Positions 1 through 7,880 of a DNA stretch of 37,628 bases are shown here, piece by piece (position 1 is the first letter of the stretch; the number at the start of each line of letters is the position of its first letter). The stretch is taken from IMG/VR virus record IMGVR_UViG_3300046529_001096, positions 1 through 37,628 of that record; one strand, 5' to 3'. This stretch comes from a virus. The position numbers and the translations under genes were made by a program. The notes beneath the pieces were generated by a model. The model ran no database searches, was not told where the DNA came from, and was given only the letters and a program-made list of their open reading frames with translations.

Positions 1-127
1 GACGTGGGCCTGAAGCCGCTGGCGGTCGGCATCGACGCCGCACGCGCGGCGGTCACCGGTGGCCCGCGCACGCGCTACATGGGCGAGATCGCGCCCCAGT
101 TACGGGGTATGGCGGAAGGGGCCGTGC
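1..127. repeat. Direct terminal repeat, left copy
   Basis: Bases 1-127 are identical to 37502-37628. The giant gene is in frame across the join, so the repeat marks a circular assembly rather than two gene copies. A length of 127 equals a common largest assembler k-mer, so it is most likely an assembly overlap and not a physical phage terminus. Confidence 0.95.
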
Positions 128-1656
128 AGGGACTCGGCGAGGCCCTGACGACATTGCGAACGGGGGTCAATCCCCAGAGCGCGGGCAAGCTCGAGAACGT
201 GCGCGGCGGCTTTCAATCGGGCAGCAGCAAGCTCGACGCGGCAGTCGAAATGCCCCTGCGGGCACTCGAGGCGTCTGACCTGGTCTTCAGGGGCGCCGCG
301 CGTGGTGGCGCGACCAGGGCGATCGTGGCGCGGCGTGCGATTCAGGAGGGCTACACCGGCCAGGCGCTGCGGGCGCGTATGGACGAAATCATGCAGAACC
401 TGCCCGAGTATCCGGCCATCATGGCCGAGGCAGACAAGACCGCCGCTCATTCCGTGCTGCAGGAGCCGAATGCCCTGGCGTCAGCGTTCAGCTCTATCGG
501 CCGCGGGCCAGGCCCGAAGAATATGGCGGCGCGCATCATCCGCGAGCTGGTGGTGCCCTTCACGAAGACGCCCGCGAACATCCTGGCCCAAGGGCTGGAG
601 ATGTCTCCGGCGGGCGCGATCGACCTGTTGCAGCACATCAGGGCCGGTGATACGGGAGCAGCGGCCGACTCGGGCGCGCGGGTGCTGTTCGGCTCGAGTG
701 TGATAGCCGGCACCGCGGCACTGGCGGCGCACGGGCTCGTCACCGGTGGCTACCCGGCCGATCCGAAAGAACGCGACACGTTGCCAACCGGCTGGCAGCC
801 CTGGAGTCTCAAGATCCCCGATGGTCAGGGCAACTTCACCTATATCGACCTGAGCAAACTTGGCCCGCTTTCCATCCCGCTGGCCATCGGCGCGGTCGTT
901 GGTCAGTCGCAGCAGGAAGGCTCGGTGTCGGACCCCACCCGATTGGCCGTGTCCCTCGGGAAATTCATGACCGACCAGACCTTTTTGCAGGGGCTCAACG
1001 CGGTGATGAACGCGGTACAGGATCCCAAGCGGTACAGCGAGAACGTTACCGAGCAACTGGCCACGTCGTTCGTGCCGTACGCCTCGTTCGCTCGTCAGAT
1101 GACCCGAGCTCTGGGGCAGGCCGACCGGAATCCGAAGGGCGCGATTCAGGCGATCGAGGCGCTCATTCCAGGCGTGGCTGAGAACGTGCCGCGTCGGCAG
1201 AACGCGCTGGGCCAGGACATCCAGAGCGACCAGACCGGGGCGGGCGCGTTCATCTCGCCGTTGAAGTACAGCACTTCACAGCCCGAGCCGATCCTGAACG
1301 CGTTTCGGGATGTGGGCATGGGCATCCCCAGCGCGCCGTCAGAGATCCGCGTGAAGAATCCGTTGACCAATAGTCTGAGCCCGCCGATGACGCTGAGCGA
1401 AGCCGAAAAAAACACCTACCAGCAGAAGTTCGGCGAGTTGTTGCAACAGCGCCTCAACGCCCAGGTGAGCGATCCGAACTGGCAGCGGCGCACGCCAGAG
1501 GCCCGCAAAAAGGTGCTCGAGGTGCAGACGCAGGCGGCGCGAGATTACGCCGAGGCTCAGGTGTACGCCGCTATGGCGCCGACCGATCGTCAGGCCAGGA
1601 TGGCCGAAGGACGCATCAGACTGCTGACGCCGCCCAAAGCGTTACCGGCGGCTTAG
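1..1656 (+). CDS. Giant internal virion / ejection protein, C-terminal 551 residues (continued from 37501)
   Basis: In-frame continuation of the gene starting at 33137, stopping at TAG 1654-1656. A GTG at position 4 could be taken as a start, but it is an internal codon. The segment includes VPFTKTPANILAQGLEMSP near nt 558-615, hydrophobic Gly/Ala-rich stretches (about nt 685-750 and 870-905) that could insert into membrane, and a charged helical C-terminus. The pattern of an aromatic/Arg-rich helix, an N-rich helix and an FTKTPxN motif resembles the large polyvalent-protein-associated domains (LPD38-like) found at the end of phage polyproteins. That family call is tentative. The stop overlaps by three bases the stop of the antisense gene 1653-1832, so the two transcription units converge exactly here. 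Confidence 0.85.
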   Translation, partial: DVGLKPLAVGIDAARAAVTGGPRTRYMGEIAPQLRGMAEGAVQGLGEALTTLRTGVNPQSAGKLENVRGGFQSGSSKLDAAVEMPLRALEASDLVFRGAARGGATRAIVARRAIQEGYTGQALRARMDEIMQNLPEYPAIMAEADKTAAHSVLQEPNALASAFSSIGRGPGPKNMAARIIRELVVPFTKTPANILAQGLEMSPAGAIDLLQHIRAGDTGAAADSGARVLFGSSVIAGTAALAAHGLVTGGYPADPKERDTLPTGWQPWSLKIPDGQGNFTYIDLSKLGPLSIPLAIGAVVGQSQQEGSVSDPTRLAVSLGKFMTDQTFLQGLNAVMNAVQDPKRYSENVTEQLATSFVPYASFARQMTRALGQADRNPKGAIQAIEALIPGVAENVPRRQNALGQDIQSDQTGAGAFISPLKYSTSQPEPILNAFRDVGMGIPSAPSEIRVKNPLTNSLSPPMTLSEAEKNTYQQKFGELLQQRLNAQVSDPNWQRRTPEARKKVLEVQTQAARDYAEAQVYAAMAPTDRQARMAEGRIRLLTPPKALPAA

Positions 1657-1832
1657 CGTGGGCGGCCGAAGTAGTGTGTTGCCCAACTGGAGCCGTCGTC
1701 GTGCGGCCGTTTCGATCTCACCCATCCGCGCAGATCCTGCATGACCGGGTGGCGGTACAGCGCCCACAGGCCGAGGGCCATGGTGCCAAACCCGACGATG
1801 GCATACAGCGTGTCCGAGTAGGAGAGGTTCAT
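1653..1832 (-). CDS. Small membrane protein, 59 aa
   Basis: Reading from ATG 1832-1830 to TAA 1655-1653 gives 59 residues, starting MNLSYSDTLYAIVGFGTMAL. There is one predicted transmembrane helix (about residues 8-27) followed by a basic, cytoplasm-type tail. Its ATG overlaps the TGA of the upstream - strand gene as ATGA (1829-1832), a strong sign that both are translated as a coupled pair. The stop converges with the end of the giant virion gene. No family was recognised. Size, topology and pairing with another membrane-anchored protein would fit a holin or other lysis/superinfection protein, but nothing in the sequence proves that. Confidence 0.6.
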   Translation of the reverse strand: MNLSYSDTLYAIVGFGTMALGLWALYRHPVMQDLRGWVRSKRPHDDGSSWATHYFGRPR

Positions 1833-2089
1833 AGTCGGAACCGTGGCCGACGGAGCACGTAGACACTCGACTGAGAACCAGTCATGGCGCTGCTTACCGT
1901 TCCGACCCGTTCGATTTCCCAGCCCGCCGCGAGCCGACCTCTGAGACTGGGCGTTGTCGTCTCGTCGCTGCTGGTCAGCGTGGTGACCTCGGTTCGGTCG
2001 TAGAGTGGGACCACTCCCGAGACAGCCAGAACAGAGACGATGCCGAGTAGCCAGCCTCCAGTCAGGGTGATGGCGAGCTTGCGTTTCAT
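1829..2089 (-). CDS. Membrane-anchored small protein, 86 aa
   Basis: Starts MKRKLAITLTGGWLLGIVS: a basic N-terminus plus one hydrophobic helix (about residues 6-28), either a signal anchor or an uncleaved signal peptide. The C-terminal half (GWEIERVG...SVYVLRRPR) has the GWE...YVLRRP pattern of small phage proteins related to DUF4177, a weak match. It is the first gene of a two-gene antisense unit (ATGA overlap with 1653-1832). No Shine-Dalgarno is visible. A TATAAC hexamer on the - strand (2106-2101) lies only about 11 nt before the ATG, so the message may be nearly leaderless. Both genes run against the surrounding late operon and so must be expressed separately from it. Confidence 0.6.
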   Translation of the reverse strand: MKRKLAITLTGGWLLGIVSVLAVSGVVPLYDRTEVTTLTSSDETTTPSLRGRLAAGWEIERVGTVSSAMTGSQSSVYVLRRPRFRL

Positions 2090-2219
2090 GGGTGAGCGTG
2101 GTTATACGCCGCGCTCCGAAAAATGCAGGTGTGTTTCGTTCTCGCGTCGGGTTACGAAACGGTTAAGAGTGTGCGGTATGCTATCGGGTACCCCAGCCGC
2201 TGACGCAAGTTAGCCAGCG

Positions 2220-2251
2220 AGGCCCCGACCGTCAGGTCTGGGCCTTTTTTT
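2220..2251 (+). terminator. Intrinsic terminator upstream of the scaffold gene
   Basis: GGCCCCGACC (2221-2230), loop GTCA, GGTCTGGGCC (2235-2244): nine of ten pairs, then seven T (2245-2251). A second small hairpin with a GCAA tetraloop (GCTGAC/GTTAGC, 2199-2214) lies directly before it. The gap 2090-2285 holds no gene; it contains these two hairpins and possible promoter-like sequence (TATGCT at 2178). Its position ahead of the capsid genes suggests attenuation or the end of a short RNA. Confidence 0.75.
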
Positions 2252-2285
2252 GTCTCACGCGCTGACTGTGGCTCAGGGACCAGAC

Positions 2286-3176
2286 ATGGCCGAAGGTCCA
2301 GCCCCAAGCGCACCCCCGGCACCAGCCCCGACTGAATCGGCCCCGTCTCCATTGACGGGACCGATTACGTCGATGGCTGATCTCGACGTGCGTATGGCCG
2401 AGATCAAGGCTGGCTCATCAACCGCCGCACCTGTGCAAGGTGTGGACCGCACCCCACCGCCGCAAGGCCGACCCGCCGACCCCGTGCAGGGTGACGCGCC
2501 GGAAGCCGACGACGGACCTCCCGATCCCACCGATACCGCCGATCGTCCTAAACCTGGTGGCCGGTTCGAGCGCATCCGCGCCCAACTGACCGCGGCCGAA
2601 GAAAAGGCGCGCACCCTCGAGGGACAGCACCAGCAGCGTGAGGCGCAGTATGCCCACGCCCTGCGGCAGTTCGTCGACCTGGTGCTGCCCGACGCGCAGC
2701 TCGAGCAACTCAGGATGCAGGCCGAGGCCGGCGACTGGGAAGCCAAGCAGCGGGTCGACCTCGCGCGCCAGTGGCGCAGGATGGTGGCGCCGATCGCCGA
2801 TCTGGCCGAACGAGCGCACCAGCAGCAATTTAATCAAGACCTGGCCGCATTACGCACCCTCGACGGCATGGACGCGGATAGCCATCAAAGGCTGCTCAAT
2901 GCCCAGACACCGGGCGAAAAGCTGAAGTTGATGCACGACGTGGCCTACAAGGCGGCGACGGCGGAACACAAGGAACGGATCGCCGCGCTGGAGGCTGAGG
3001 TGCAATCTCTGAAAACCAACCGGGCCGCGAACGGCCAGCAACCGGCAAGTGGCGGGGGGCGTTCCGTGAACGGCTCTGGCGTCCTGGCTGGGTGGCTGGG
3101 CAGTGACGGCCTGCCGACCGAGGAAGCCATTAGCCGCGCCCGACAGGGCGGGTTCCGCGACCTCGCCACCCACTGA
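2286..3176 (+). CDS. Putative capsid scaffolding protein, 296 aa
   Basis: ATG 2286 is preceded by an AGGGA Shine-Dalgarno; an in-frame TTG at 2250 lies inside the terminator and is unlikely. Residues 1-100 are Pro/Ala/Asp-rich and probably disordered. About 100-255 form long charged helices (coiled-coil type, rich in E, R, Q), and the C-terminus is Gly/Ser-rich then helical. It sits 13 nt before the major capsid gene, which is the usual place of a scaffold in tailed phages. The combination of disordered head, helical body and short basic-to-polar tail fits. The call rests on composition and position only. Confidence 0.65.
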   Translation: MAEGPAPSAPPAPAPTESAPSPLTGPITSMADLDVRMAEIKAGSSTAAPVQGVDRTPPPQGRPADPVQGDAPEADDGPPDPTDTADRPKPGGRFERIRAQLTAAEEKARTLEGQHQQREAQYAHALRQFVDLVLPDAQLEQLRMQAEAGDWEAKQRVDLARQWRRMVAPIADLAERAHQQQFNQDLAALRTLDGMDADSHQRLLNAQTPGEKLKLMHDVAYKAATAEHKERIAALEAEVQSLKTNRAANGQQPASGGGRSVNGSGVLAGWLGSDGLPTEEAISRARQGGFRDLATH

Positions 3177-3189
3177 AAGATTGTCGTAA

Positions 3190-4146
3190 ATGGCTACATC
3201 CACCTACGGAACGCTTACCGCTGAACAGCGCACGTTCTATGTCGGCGTGCTCATCAAACGGCTCATCCCGTACCTGCCCCTGATTGGCGACGGCCAGAAA
3301 GTCACCATCCCCAAGCACATGGGTCTGGTGGCCAATTTCAGGAAATACGGTGTGCTGTCGCTGGCCACCACGCCACTGTCCGAGGGTGTCACGCCCGCGG
3401 GCAACTCCCAGGTGGTCACCGCGGTCACGGCCACCGCTGCCCAGTACGGCGACTTTCTCACCGTCTCCGACGTGCTCGAGACGGCAGGCATCGACGACAG
3501 CGTCGTCCAGGCCGTCGAGCAGTTGGGCGAGCAGGCGGGCCAGACGGTCCACCGATTGGTGGTCAACGAACTGGGCGCGGGCTCGACGGTGCGCTACGGT
3601 GGCGCGGCCGTCAGCCGCATCACGGTGGCCGTGGGCATGAACATGACCGTGGCCCTGATCCGGTTAGCGGTCAGGGATCTGGAAAACCAGAACGTCCCGA
3701 AATTCAGCGACGGCTTTTATCACGCGGCGGTGACGCCCAGTCAAAAATATGACCTGGTCACGGATCCAGCCTGGCAAGACATTTACCGGTACACCAACAC
3801 CCGCCCGATGATGGCCAACGAAGTCGGCGAGGTGTACGGCGCGCTGGTCCGAGAAACCACCGATCTGCCGATCTACCCGACGGGTGGCGCGGCGGGCATC
3901 CCCGTGCATGCCGCCGTGATTTACGGCCCCAATGCGTACGGGGTGATCGACCTCGAAAGCATGGGCGTGGGCAGCATCAACGACGAGACGAACAAGGGGG
4001 TCCAGGTGTTCACGACCGGGCTCGACGTCCCGTCGAAGTCAGACCCGTTGCACCAGCGCGCGTACGTGGGCTGGAGCGTGGTCTTCGTGGCCAAGGTGCT
4101 CGACACTCTGCGCGTCATCCGCATCGAAACATCTGTCAGCCCGTAA
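3190..4146 (+). CDS. Major capsid protein, N4-gp56 family, 318 aa
   Basis: Forms the icosahedral head. The 318-aa product has features typical of the N4-gp56 major capsid family: LATTPLSEGVTPAG near residues 57-70, then QYGDFLTVSDVLE, a central helix, KYDLVTDPAWQD, and a C-terminal RAYVGWSVVFVAKVLDTLRV beta stretch. These fit an HK97-like fold. It follows the putative scaffold and precedes small head genes. The start ATG 3190 has only a weak upstream GAAAGA. Length and order agree with the family. This is one of the most certain calls in the window. Confidence 0.9.
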   Translation: MATSTYGTLTAEQRTFYVGVLIKRLIPYLPLIGDGQKVTIPKHMGLVANFRKYGVLSLATTPLSEGVTPAGNSQVVTAVTATAAQYGDFLTVSDVLETAGIDDSVVQAVEQLGEQAGQTVHRLVVNELGAGSTVRYGGAAVSRITVAVGMNMTVALIRLAVRDLENQNVPKFSDGFYHAAVTPSQKYDLVTDPAWQDIYRYTNTRPMMANEVGEVYGALVRETTDLPIYPTGGAAGIPVHAAVIYGPNAYGVIDLESMGVGSINDETNKGVQVFTTGLDVPSKSDPLHQRAYVGWSVVFVAKVLDTLRVIRIETSVSP

Positions 4147-4152
4147 ACGGCC

Positions 4153-4623
4153 ATGCCGAAAGACGAACAGCCGTCGGACCAGATGTCCGACCCGCGCGAC
4201 CTCGAGATGGACGCGATGCGTCAGCAGATCCAGGGTCTCACCACCCTGGTATCCGCGGTGCTGGCCGCCCGCGACACCTCGGTGGTCGCGCCACCTCCGC
4301 CGCCGCAACCCCTCGAGCCAAAGGAAACCGAACGGGACCGCATCCTGGCCGCGTGGGCCAGCGAGCCGCGTGTCGAGATGACGATCAACCCCGACGAAAA
4401 TGACCGGCGCGCGGCGTCCGCGCTGGCAGCGAAGGGCCTGCCCGCGGAGTTTCCCCCGCACATCTTCCAGGTCAACGGGGTGCAGCTCTGCGTACCGGTG
4501 GGCGAACAGACCAGCGTTCCCCAGAGCATCGCGGCGCTGTACGCCTACACCCAGAACCCCTGGAAAGCACAACAGAAACAGAAACCCCTGACGTTCGACG
4601 TCATAGCCGCCCGTCTGGGTTGA
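4153..4623 (+). CDS. Hypothetical structural-region protein, 156 aa
   Basis: No family recognised. It has an acidic, polar N-terminus, a predicted helix (about 18-45), a short Pro stretch (PPPPPQP near 47-53), a charged linker, and a compact C-terminal part with IFQVNGVQLCVPVGEQ. It lies 6 nt after the capsid gene and 18 nt before the next gene, so it is co-transcribed with capsid. No clear Shine-Dalgarno is present, suggesting coupling. The position suits a head-completion or capsid accessory protein, which is inference. Confidence 0.7.
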   Translation: MPKDEQPSDQMSDPRDLEMDAMRQQIQGLTTLVSAVLAARDTSVVAPPPPPQPLEPKETERDRILAAWASEPRVEMTINPDENDRRAASALAAKGLPAEFPPHIFQVNGVQLCVPVGEQTSVPQSIAALYAYTQNPWKAQQKQKPLTFDVIAARLG

Positions 4624-4641
4624 TCAAGGAGTTTTCTCATC

Positions 4642-5061
4642 ATGGCCGAACATTCAGAACCCCAACACGCCGCGCCGGAAAAGTCCGAGCCGACACCGAG
4701 GACGGCAACGGCAACGGCTCCGAAAGAATTGCGCCCTGACCCTGACGTCGAAGTGGGCGCCCTGCACGCGACACCGGCCGATCTGCAGCAGCGGTACGTC
4801 GCCTCGCGGCTGTACACCGAGGGCTTTGCCCTGCACGGTCGGCAGGCCGACGCGATCGGGCTGTGGGGCGACGGCATGGTCTACCCCGCCAACGGTACGT
4901 TGGTCGACGTGGACACGCTCGAGGTCGTCGAGGCGTTTGCGGGCTACGAGTTCCCGGATGGTCCGGTGTACGCCAATTCACGGGATATCCCGCCCGCGTT
5001 GCTCGAGGCCCTGCGCGCGGGTGCCGGCACGCCGCCAGTAGCGCGCGGCCGGCAAGGCTGA
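4642..5061 (+). CDS. Hypothetical structural-region protein, 139 aa
   Basis: Start ATG 4642 has a strong AAGGAG nine to ten nt upstream. The first about 35 residues are polar (E, P, T, A), followed by a folded acidic region with GLWGDGMVYPANGTLVDVD and a short helical C-terminus. No family recognised. It lies between capsid and tail-type genes and is probably a minor virion or assembly protein. Confidence 0.7.
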   Translation: MAEHSEPQHAAPEKSEPTPRTATATAPKELRPDPDVEVGALHATPADLQQRYVASRLYTEGFALHGRQADAIGLWGDGMVYPANGTLVDVDTLEVVEAFAGYEFPDGPVYANSRDIPPALLEALRAGAGTPPVARGRQG

Positions 5062-5064
5062 ACG

Positions 5065-5199
5065 ATGCCGCTCAAAAAATCCGCCAGCAAGGCCGCGGTC
5101 AGCCAGAACATCAAGGCTGAGATCAAGGCTGGGCGTCCGCAGAAGCAGGCGGTGGCGATCGCGCTCGACGTGCAGCGTCAGGCGAACAAGAAGAAGTGA
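5065..5199 (+). CDS. Small basic phage protein, DUF6496-like, 44 aa
   Basis: MPLKKSASKAAVSQNIKAEI opens a 44-residue Lys-rich helical protein containing AGRPQKQAVAIAL. This matches a widespread family of tiny phage proteins (DUF6496-type, core GxPQKQAVAIAL) that commonly sit among head genes; function unknown. AAGG about 8 nt upstream supports ATG 5065. Its TGA overlaps the GTG of the next gene (GTGA). Strong basic charge suggests nucleic acid or capsid-interior contact, which is inference. Confidence 0.8.
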   Translation: MPLKKSASKAAVSQNIKAEIKAGRPQKQAVAIALDVQRQANKKK

Positions 5200-5438
5200 C
5201 GCCACCCGTCGCCGAGTACACCTGCACCTGCCCAGGCTTTAAGAGTCTGAAGCTCGAGCAGATGTGTGTACGGTGCCTGGCTACCTATGCCGAGGGGTTG
5301 CCGCATGCGCTCGGGGGGGAGGCACTGACACTGGAGATGCGGCGGGTGGCCGTGTGTTTGAAACGCATGATCGAGGCCGACCCCCTGCTGGGCGAACAGT
5401 ACGTCCACGTGGGTGGTCGGTCACCAGAGAGGAACTGA
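5196..5438 (+). CDS. Small zinc-ribbon-like protein, 80 aa
   Basis: GTG 5196 overlaps the previous stop. The N-terminus carries two cysteine pairs, CTC (residues 10-12) and CVRC (24-27), arranged like a minimal zinc ribbon; the rest is a helical region (LTLEMRRVAVCLKRMIEAD). No family recognised. It lies within the head/tail block and may be a structural or assembly factor. Confidence 0.6.
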   Translation: MTPPVAEYTCTCPGFKSLKLEQMCVRCLATYAEGLPHALGGEALTLEMRRVAVCLKRMIEADPLLGEQYVHVGGRSPERN

Positions 5439-5446
5439 ATCCGCGT

Positions 5447-5779
5447 ATGCCGAAGAATTCCGTAACGGGGGAGGCGGGCCGATTGCCCGAGGTGAACGCG
5501 GGGGCGGTCGCTCTCGCCACCGGTGGCACGGTCGACACCAGCGTGGACGTGATACGGCTGATTCCCGCGGCAGCGATCACGGGCGTGATCCTGGCGAAGG
5601 GGACGATCCCCGGTCAGCGCTGCGTGATCATGAACACGGGGTTGGCCGCGTCGACCATCACCATGGCCGCCGCCGGAACGTCGTTCTGCGCCGACGGGGT
5701 GACCACGGTCATTCCAGGTTTGCGGGCCAGCGAGTTCTGGTGGGACGCCTCCAGCCAACTCTGGTACCGAACGGCGTAA
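5447..5779 (+). CDS. Small beta-rich virion protein, 110 aa
   Basis: ATG 5447 with GAGAGGAA about 14 nt upstream. The product is Ala/Thr/Val-rich with alternating hydrophobic residues, predicted mostly beta, and ends FWWDASSQLWYRTA. That composition, plus an adjacent series of similar small beta proteins, suggests a decoration or tail-appendage protein. No named family. Its stop (5777-5779) forms part of the Shine-Dalgarno of the next gene. Confidence 0.65.
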   Translation: MPKNSVTGEAGRLPEVNAGAVALATGGTVDTSVDVIRLIPAAAITGVILAKGTIPGQRCVIMNTGLAASTITMAAAGTSFCADGVTTVIPGLRASEFWWDASSQLWYRTA

Positions 5780-5792
5780 GGAGGGTAGAGCT

Positions 5793-6215
5793 ATCGCCAA
5801 CTCTCTGTTCAATCCGGGCCGCGAGGGATTTTTGCTCGGCGAGATCGACTGGGACACGGCGACCCAGAAGGTCGCGCTGGTGCGGTCGTACACGTTCAAC
5901 GCGGCCCACAAGTTCGTCTCGGACGTGACCGGCGCCAGCGGAGTGCTGCACGCGACCTCGGCGGCGCTCGCCAGCAAGACGGGCACCAGCGGCACGGCGG
6001 ATGCGGCCGACATCGTGTTCACCGCGCCGGCTGCCAATGCCTCGGGCCATAGCCTGCTCTATTTCCAGTCCTCGGCCGTGACGGGTGGGGTTGATGTGGC
6101 AGCCTCCGCGCAGCGACTGATCGCCTGGGTGGACACGGGCACGGGGCTACCGGTGGTGCCCAATGGTGCCGACGTGACGTGTGTCTTCAATGTTTCCGGG
6201 TTGTTCACCCTGTAG
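5793..6215 (+). CDS. Phage structural protein with a probable ATC start, 140 aa
   Basis: The reading frame is clearly coding from the IANSLFNPGREGFLLGEIDW segment, whose GREGFL.GEIDWD pattern is familiar from the extreme N-terminus of a common phage structural family. No ATG, GTG or TTG lies before that pattern in frame; the first canonical codon is TTG 5832, which would remove it. ATC 5793 is placed 8 nt after a strong AAGGAGGG (5778-5785), exactly where ATG would be. The rest is Ala/Ser/Val-rich beta sequence. It lies between two similar small beta proteins. Its role in the virion is inferred. Confidence 0.65.
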   Translation: MANSLFNPGREGFLLGEIDWDTATQKVALVRSYTFNAAHKFVSDVTGASGVLHATSAALASKTGTSGTADAADIVFTAPAANASGHSLLYFQSSAVTGGVDVAASAQRLIAWVDTGTGLPVVPNGADVTCVFNVSGLFTL

Positions 6216-6217
6216 CC

Positions 6218-6655
6218 GTGGCGAAGTTCTCGAGCAGCCATTCACAGGCCGGCGTCGGCGCGGCCGAGCTCAACAGCATGGCCTCGGCCGCCATCGTCCA
6301 GAGCACCACCGTGGTCGACAACACCACCAACCTGGACCCGTGGGCGGCCATCCAGGGCTCGATCACGTTCAACGTGGCGCCCACGATCAGTGACAGCAAC
6401 ACGCTCGACGTGTACGCCCAGCCAGCCTGGACGGGCACCACGTACCAGACGGTCCTGTCGGGCAACCTGCCGCAGGGGGCGCTCTACCTGACCTCGTTGC
6501 CCGTCAAATCGACGGCGACGACGCAGGTGATGGCCTCAGCCCCGTTTCCGATGCCTGGGCCGATCGTCCTGCATTTGATCATTCAGAACAACACCGGTAC
6601 CGCGTTGGCCGCCTCGGCGGGCACGGTATCCGTGTACTCGTGGCAGACGCAATAG
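6218..6655 (+). CDS. Beta-rich virion protein, 145 aa
   Basis: GTG 6218 begins 2 nt after the preceding stop; in-frame earlier codons fall in the previous gene. The sequence is Thr/Ser/Ala-rich, predicted beta-sandwich (WAAIQGSITFNVAPTISDSN, then ALYLTSLPV), typical of small tail or head decoration proteins. No family recognised. It precedes the LamG adhesin by 1 nt. Confidence 0.65.
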   Translation: MAKFSSSHSQAGVGAAELNSMASAAIVQSTTVVDNTTNLDPWAAIQGSITFNVAPTISDSNTLDVYAQPAWTGTTYQTVLSGNLPQGALYLTSLPVKSTATTQVMASAPFPMPGPIVLHLIIQNNTGTALAASAGTVSVYSWQTQ

Positions 6656-6656
6656 C

Positions 6657-7880
6657 GTGATTGCCCGCGACCTCGGCCTGGAGCTCCCGCGGCGCAAGCC
6701 GCTGGGCATCCCGCGGATCAACCCGCAGCACCCGCTGGCGCGTGGGCTGACGTTTGCCACGTTACTGACGGGCGACGGCGTGCCGCGCGACCTGGTGCTG
6801 GGCCGTAGATCGACGGGCGGTCCCACGGTTATCCGTAGTACGCCCCAGGGCCACGCGGCGCTGTTCAACGGCTCGAGTGATGCCTGCAACTTCGGCGACA
6901 TCGCGTCGTACCGGACGGGGTCGCAAAACTTCACCGTCATGGCGTATGCCAACCCGCCGGCGAGTTCGACGACGTTCGGACTGGCCAGCAAGCGCAACGG
7001 CACCACGTTCATCCAGGTGTCGTGCGCCGTGAACATGGACAACAACGGCGGCCCCGTCAGCGGTCTGTTCGGATTGTTCGTCTACGACGGGGCCAACCAG
7101 CTCAGCGGGGCGACCACGACCTCGCCGGTCAACGGCGCGTTCCACCAGTACACGGCGGTGCGCAACACCGCGACCACGCTGCAGTTCTACGTTGACGGCA
7201 TTTCCCAGCCGTTGACGTACGCCTCGCAGAACAACCCCAACTACGCCGCCACCGATCCCCTGTTCATCGGGGCGATGGGCAGCACGAGCGCACCTGCGGG
7301 CGGCTACCTGCCTGGCTCGATCGGCTACGTCTACATCTGGCGTGGGCGGGTGCTGACGGCCGCCGAGATCAACTGGCTGTACCGCGACCCGTACGCGATG
7401 GTGCGCGAGGCGCCTCGCCAGGAGCCGTGGCTCACCATCTGGGTGCCGAGTGCCGGCGGCGGTGGCCTGACCGTCAATCCCAACGTGATCGCCACCGCCG
7501 AAACCTTTTTCGCGCCCACGGTCACCCTGCAGGTGCTGCCTGGCACGATCGCCACCTCCGAGCAGGTGTTTGGCCCCACGGTCACGGTGGGCACCGTATC
7601 TGGCCAGGTCAGCCCTGGCACGATCGTCAGTGGCGAGGTCGTCTACGGCCCGACCATCACCCTCGGCACGGCCGTCAATCCCAGCCCGATTGCCTCAGCC
7701 GAGGCGGTCTACCCGCCGGTGATCCTGCAGGCGCTGGCGCCGCCGACGGGCAGTTCCGCCCCCACTCAGATACCGGTCGCGGGCCGGGCCACCGGCAGCA
7801 ATTACCTCGACTGGCCGCAACACAGCATCACCTCGAGCGACGTCCCGCCCCTGGTCGGCAATGCAAAGGCGGTGACCTGA
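6657..7880 (+). CDS. LamG/concanavalin-type adhesin with stalk repeats, 407 aa
   Basis: Start GTG 6657. Residues about 45-245 look like a LamG-type (concanavalin A-like) jelly roll: HAALFNGSSDACNFGD, NFTVMAYAN, HQYTAVRN, LQFYVDGI, and GSIGYVYIWRGRVLTAAEI near the end. About 270-360 hold four copies of a 25-28-residue repeat with core IA.xE..x.PTVTL, likely a beta stalk. The family binds sugars, so host-surface recognition is the natural inference. It lies at the start of the tail-fibre-type genes. The stop (7878-7880) overlaps the unusual start of the next gene. Confidence 0.75.
   Translation: MIARDLGLELPRRKPLGIPRINPQHPLARGLTFATLLTGDGVPRDLVLGRRSTGGPTVIRSTPQGHAALFNGSSDACNFGDIASYRTGSQNFTVMAYANPPASSTTFGLASKRNGTTFIQVSCAVNMDNNGGPVSGLFGLFVYDGANQLSGATTTSPVNGAFHQYTAVRNTATTLQFYVDGISQPLTYASQNNPNYAATDPLFIGAMGSTSAPAGGYLPGSIGYVYIWRGRVLTAAEINWLYRDPYAMVREAPRQEPWLTIWVPSAGGGGLTVNPNVIATAETFFAPTVTLQVLPGTIATSEQVFGPTVTVGTVSGQVSPGTIVSGEVVYGPTITLGTAVNPSPIASAEAVYPPVILQALAPPTGSSAPTQIPVAGRATGSNYLDWPQHSITSSDVPPLVGNAKAVT

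Noticed and set aside
1-127. Physical direct terminal repeat of the virion DNA
   Set aside because: It lies inside a coding gene and its length matches an assembler k-mer, so an assembly overlap is more likely; not excluded without reads.
4-1656. A complete 550-aa gene starting at GTG 4
   Set aside because: The frame is open upstream through the circular join to 33137; GTG 4 is an internal codon.
2152-2352. A 66-aa - strand ORF across the terminator
   Set aside because: Covers two hairpins and the start of the scaffold gene; no start signal.
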